Assembly: GCF_036347135.1 (NCBI RefSeq)
Contig: NZ_CP108938.1
Coordinates: 3,286,001 to 3,350,000 of the forward strand
DNA: 64,000 nucleotides
Origin: Streptomyces sp. NBC_00775
GTDB lineage: Bacteria; Actinomycetota; Actinomycetes; Streptomycetales; Streptomycetaceae
Direction of reading: 5' to 3'
This document shows positions 62,197 to 64,000 of this stretch, in pieces. The position numbers and the translations under genes are program-made. The notes under the pieces are model-generated. The model saw only the letters and a list, made by a program, of their open reading frames with translations, was not told the origin of the DNA and did not search any database. Position 1 is the stretch's first letter; every line of letters starts with the position of its first letter.

Positions 62197-62619
62197 CTAA
62201 CCCCAGCGGCGAGCAACCGGCAAGCGAGTGATCCCAACAAAGACCACGAACGCCACCAGGCTCCCGACGGCGAGAGCGGGATAGTCGGCCCAGTCCGGAT
62301 CAGCCGGGGCGGGGGTCCCGGCCCGTACGAGCCGCGCGGTACCCCACCCGGCCAGCAGCCCCACAACGAAGGCCGGCCACCGATACCGCACCCCGTCGGT
62401 CACGTCGTCCGTCAATGCCGACACCGTGCCCACAAAGATCAGCACCACCACCATGTCCCCCCAGCCGACGGCGGCGGCCCCCGCCGCGACGGCGACACAG
62501 GCAGCCCAGACCCGTGCCAGCGGCATGATCGGCGCGGCGCCTCGCGAAGCCCCCCGCGGAAGCCAGAAGAACCGGCGCACACGCTCAGCAAATCCACGTG
62601 CCTTGTCGTCCGACGTCAT
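62197..62619 (-). CDS. Small membrane protein of unknown function
   Basis: This 140-residue protein starts at ATG 62619. A basic N-terminus (KARGFAERVRRFFWLPRG) is followed by four hydrophobic segments (VWAACVAVAAGAAAVGW, MVVVLIFVGTVSAL, AFVVGLLAGWGTARLV and ALAVGSLVAFVVFVGITRL). No family is recognised. It is convergent with the DUF397 gene and divergent from the sugar-binding protein gene. Confidence 0.7.
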   Translation of the reverse strand: MTSDDKARGFAERVRRFFWLPRGASRGAAPIMPLARVWAACVAVAAGAAAVGWGDMVVVLIFVGTVSALTDDVTDGVRYRWPAFVVGLLAGWGTARLVRAGTPAPADPDWADYPALAVGSLVAFVVFVGITRLPVARRWG

Positions 62620-62764
62620 GTCGCCGCCCCCTGCCGTGATGACGTACTCGACCGTGATGACGTACTACTCGACCCGCATGAGGTGGACTCGCGGCAGCGG
62701 TCGATGGTTGCGCGTGCCGCCTTCACCCCAGGACGGCCAACTCCCAACCCCTGCAAGGTCATTG

Positions 62765-62780
62765 ACCTGACTAGACCACT
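62765..62780. promoter_or_regulatory. DasR-like (dre) operator upstream of the sugar-binding lipoprotein
   Basis: ACCTGACTAGACCACT matches the DasR consensus A(G/C)TGGTCTAGACCA(G/C)T at 13 of 16 positions, with a perfect right half (CTAGACCACT). It lies 70 bp before the start codon and overlaps a TTGACC (62763-62768) that could be a -35 box. DasR and related GntR proteins repress amino-sugar and other sugar uptake genes. Confidence 0.6.
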
Positions 62781-62849
62781 CCTCTTACGTTCACCGGGCA
62801 GACAACTCGACTCGGCCACAACGACGTAGGCCAGTAGGAGGTCGTGCCC

Positions 62850-64000
62850 GTGCGCCCCACCGCCGCCCCACTTCTCCTCGCAACGCTGCTCGCCGCCACC
62901 GCGCTCACCGCATGCGGCTCGGGTTCCGGAAGTGATCCGGACACCGTGAAGATCTCTTTCAAGCAGTCGACGGACAACTCGATCAAGGTCATGGACACCT
63001 ACCTGGCCGACGTCAAGAAGCAGTTCGAGAAGGCGAACCCCGGTAAGAAGGTCGAGCTGGTGCCGATCAAGGCCCCGGACTCCGAGTACTACGTCAAACT
63101 CCAGCAGATGCTGAGGTCGCCCAAGACGGCCCCCGACCTGGTCTACGAGGACACGTTCCTCATCAACTCGGACATCACCAGCGGATACCTGAAGCCCCTC
63201 GACCCGTATCTCGACAAGTGGCAGGACTGGGACCGGTTCATCGACACCGCCAAGGCGGCGGCCAAGGCCCAGGACGGGAAGACGTACGGCGTCCCGGACG
63301 GGACGGACACCCGGGGGCTCTGGTTCGACAAGGACATCTTCAAGAAGGCCGGTCTGCCCGGTGACTGGCAGCCGAAGACGTGGGACGACGTCCTCGCCGC
63401 CGCCCGCACCATCAAGGAGAAGGTCCCCGGCGTCACACCGCTGAACGTCTACACGGGTAAGCCCGCCGGCGAGGCCGCCACCATGCAGGGCTTCGAAATG
63501 CTGCTGTACGGGACCGGTGACGGGACCACGGACCCGCTGTACGACACCGCCACCAAGAAGTGGATCGCCGGGAGCCAGGGCTTCAAGGACGCCCTCACCT
63601 TCGTGGAGACCGTCTACAAGGAGAAGCTCGGCCTCGACGTCGCCGATGCCCTCGACCCCAACATCCAGACGAGGATCCGCGGTGAGCTGCTGCCCAAGGG
63701 CAAGCTCGGCATCGACCTCGACGGCAGCTGGCTCCCGCAGGACTGGCTGAAGGGCTCGGGGCACGAATGGCCCCAGTGGTCGCAGAAGCTGGGCCTCGCC
63801 TACATGCCCACCCAGCACGGCCAGGCCCCCGGCAAGGTGAGCATGTCCGGCGGCTGGACCTGGTCGATCCCGGCCAAGGCCCACAACCCCGACCTGGCCT
63901 TCAAGTTCATCGAGGCGATGCAGACCAAGGCCAACGCCCAGAAGTGGTACGTCGCCAACTCCGGTATCGCGGTCCGCGAGGACGTCGCCGCCGACCCCGC
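62850..64000 (+). CDS. Sugar ABC transporter substrate-binding lipoprotein (runs off the right edge)
   Basis: The gene starts at GTG 62850, 8 nt after AGGAGG (GTG 62844 is too close) and remains open to the window end, giving at least 383 residues. The lipoprotein signal ends LLAATALTACGSGSG. The body is an extracellular solute-binding protein family 1 (MalE-like): VMDTYLADVKKQFEKANPGK, LQQMLRSPKTAPDLVYED, GVPDGTDTRGLWFDKDIFKK and GKVSMSGGWTWSIPAKA. It delivers an oligosaccharide or sugar to an ABC permease expected downstream. A DasR-like site upstream suggests control by amino-sugar availability; the real substrate is unknown. Confidence 0.9.
   Translation, partial: MRPTAAPLLLATLLAATALTACGSGSGSDPDTVKISFKQSTDNSIKVMDTYLADVKKQFEKANPGKKVELVPIKAPDSEYYVKLQQMLRSPKTAPDLVYEDTFLINSDITSGYLKPLDPYLDKWQDWDRFIDTAKAAAKAQDGKTYGVPDGTDTRGLWFDKDIFKKAGLPGDWQPKTWDDVLAAARTIKEKVPGVTPLNVYTGKPAGEAATMQGFEMLLYGTGDGTTDPLYDTATKKWIAGSQGFKDALTFVETVYKEKLGLDVADALDPNIQTRIRGELLPKGKLGIDLDGSWLPQDWLKGSGHEWPQWSQKLGLAYMPTQHGQAPGKVSMSGGWTWSIPAKAHNPDLAFKFIEAMQTKANAQKWYVANSGIAVREDVAADP

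Noticed and set aside
62616..63884. Minus-strand open frame over the sugar-binding protein
   Set aside because: The plus strand has a ribosome binding site, lipobox and complete family 1 binding-protein motifs; the minus frame is its shadow.

Overview
This 64 kb window is actinobacterial and almost certainly Streptomyces. The DNA is very GC-rich with strong G/C bias at third codon positions, GTG and TTG starts are frequent, and several genes carry the rare leucine codon TTA, which in Streptomyces is read by the bldA tRNA. Two dispersed palindrome families typical of Streptomyces are present. The gene order resembles, from memory, the alpha-glucan region of the S. coelicolor core chromosome (glgP-glgE-treS-pep2-glgB followed by helD, trx and merR). 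All calls come from reading the sequence; no database search was run.

Layout. 1-4.3 kb: two L,D-transpeptidase lipoproteins (the first cut by the window edge) and the glycogen debranching enzyme GlgX. 4.3-6.1 kb: a short Cys-containing leader peptide and a Tat-exported sulfatase. 6.1-9.6 kb: a two-component system (NarL-type regulator, HisKA_3 kinase) coupled to a DrrA/DrrB-like ABC transporter. 9.8-17.1 kb: four ABC exporter half-transporters forming two probable heterodimers, each with one degenerate ATP site. 17.2-21.4 kb: an unknown protein, an MDR oxidoreductase and an orphan amtB-PII operon. 21.8-30.6 kb: three secreted proteases (two M4 thermolysin-like, one S8), a DUF1990 protein and glycogen phosphorylase. 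30.7-38.8 kb: the GlgE pathway operon glgE-treS-pep2-glgB. 39.2-46.5 kb: helD, a candidate small RNA, a merR-trx operon, an Lrp regulator, an SDR epimerase, an aldo/keto reductase and an AAA ATPase. 46.7-54.3 kb: a DUF2127 membrane protein, an MFS exporter with divergent tetR and two palindromic operators, and dctA with a CitAB/DcuSR-type two-component system.

54.3-62.6 kb is the most unusual part. Two NB-ARC/TPR (NLR-like STAND) ATPases lie back to back. One is preceded by a small multi-pass membrane protein. The other is preceded by a PNP/nucleosidase-domain protein whose C-terminal tail is the linker that precedes the NB-ARC domain in the sister protein, so the PNP and NB-ARC ORFs look like one PNP-NB-ARC-TPR receptor split by a +1 frame change. 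Both ATPases carry a TTA codon. An XRE/DUF397/HATPase module lies alongside. The window ends in a sugar-binding lipoprotein preceded by a DasR-like site.

How the genes work together. TreS converts trehalose to maltose, Pep2 phosphorylates it, GlgE adds maltose-1-phosphate to alpha-glucan, GlgB branches the polymer, and GlgP and GlgX degrade it; with glgX 25 kb upstream, the window holds nearly a whole glucan cycle (no glgC or glgA seen). The 54-62 kb block has the composition of an abortive-infection or stress-response locus; that function is inferred.
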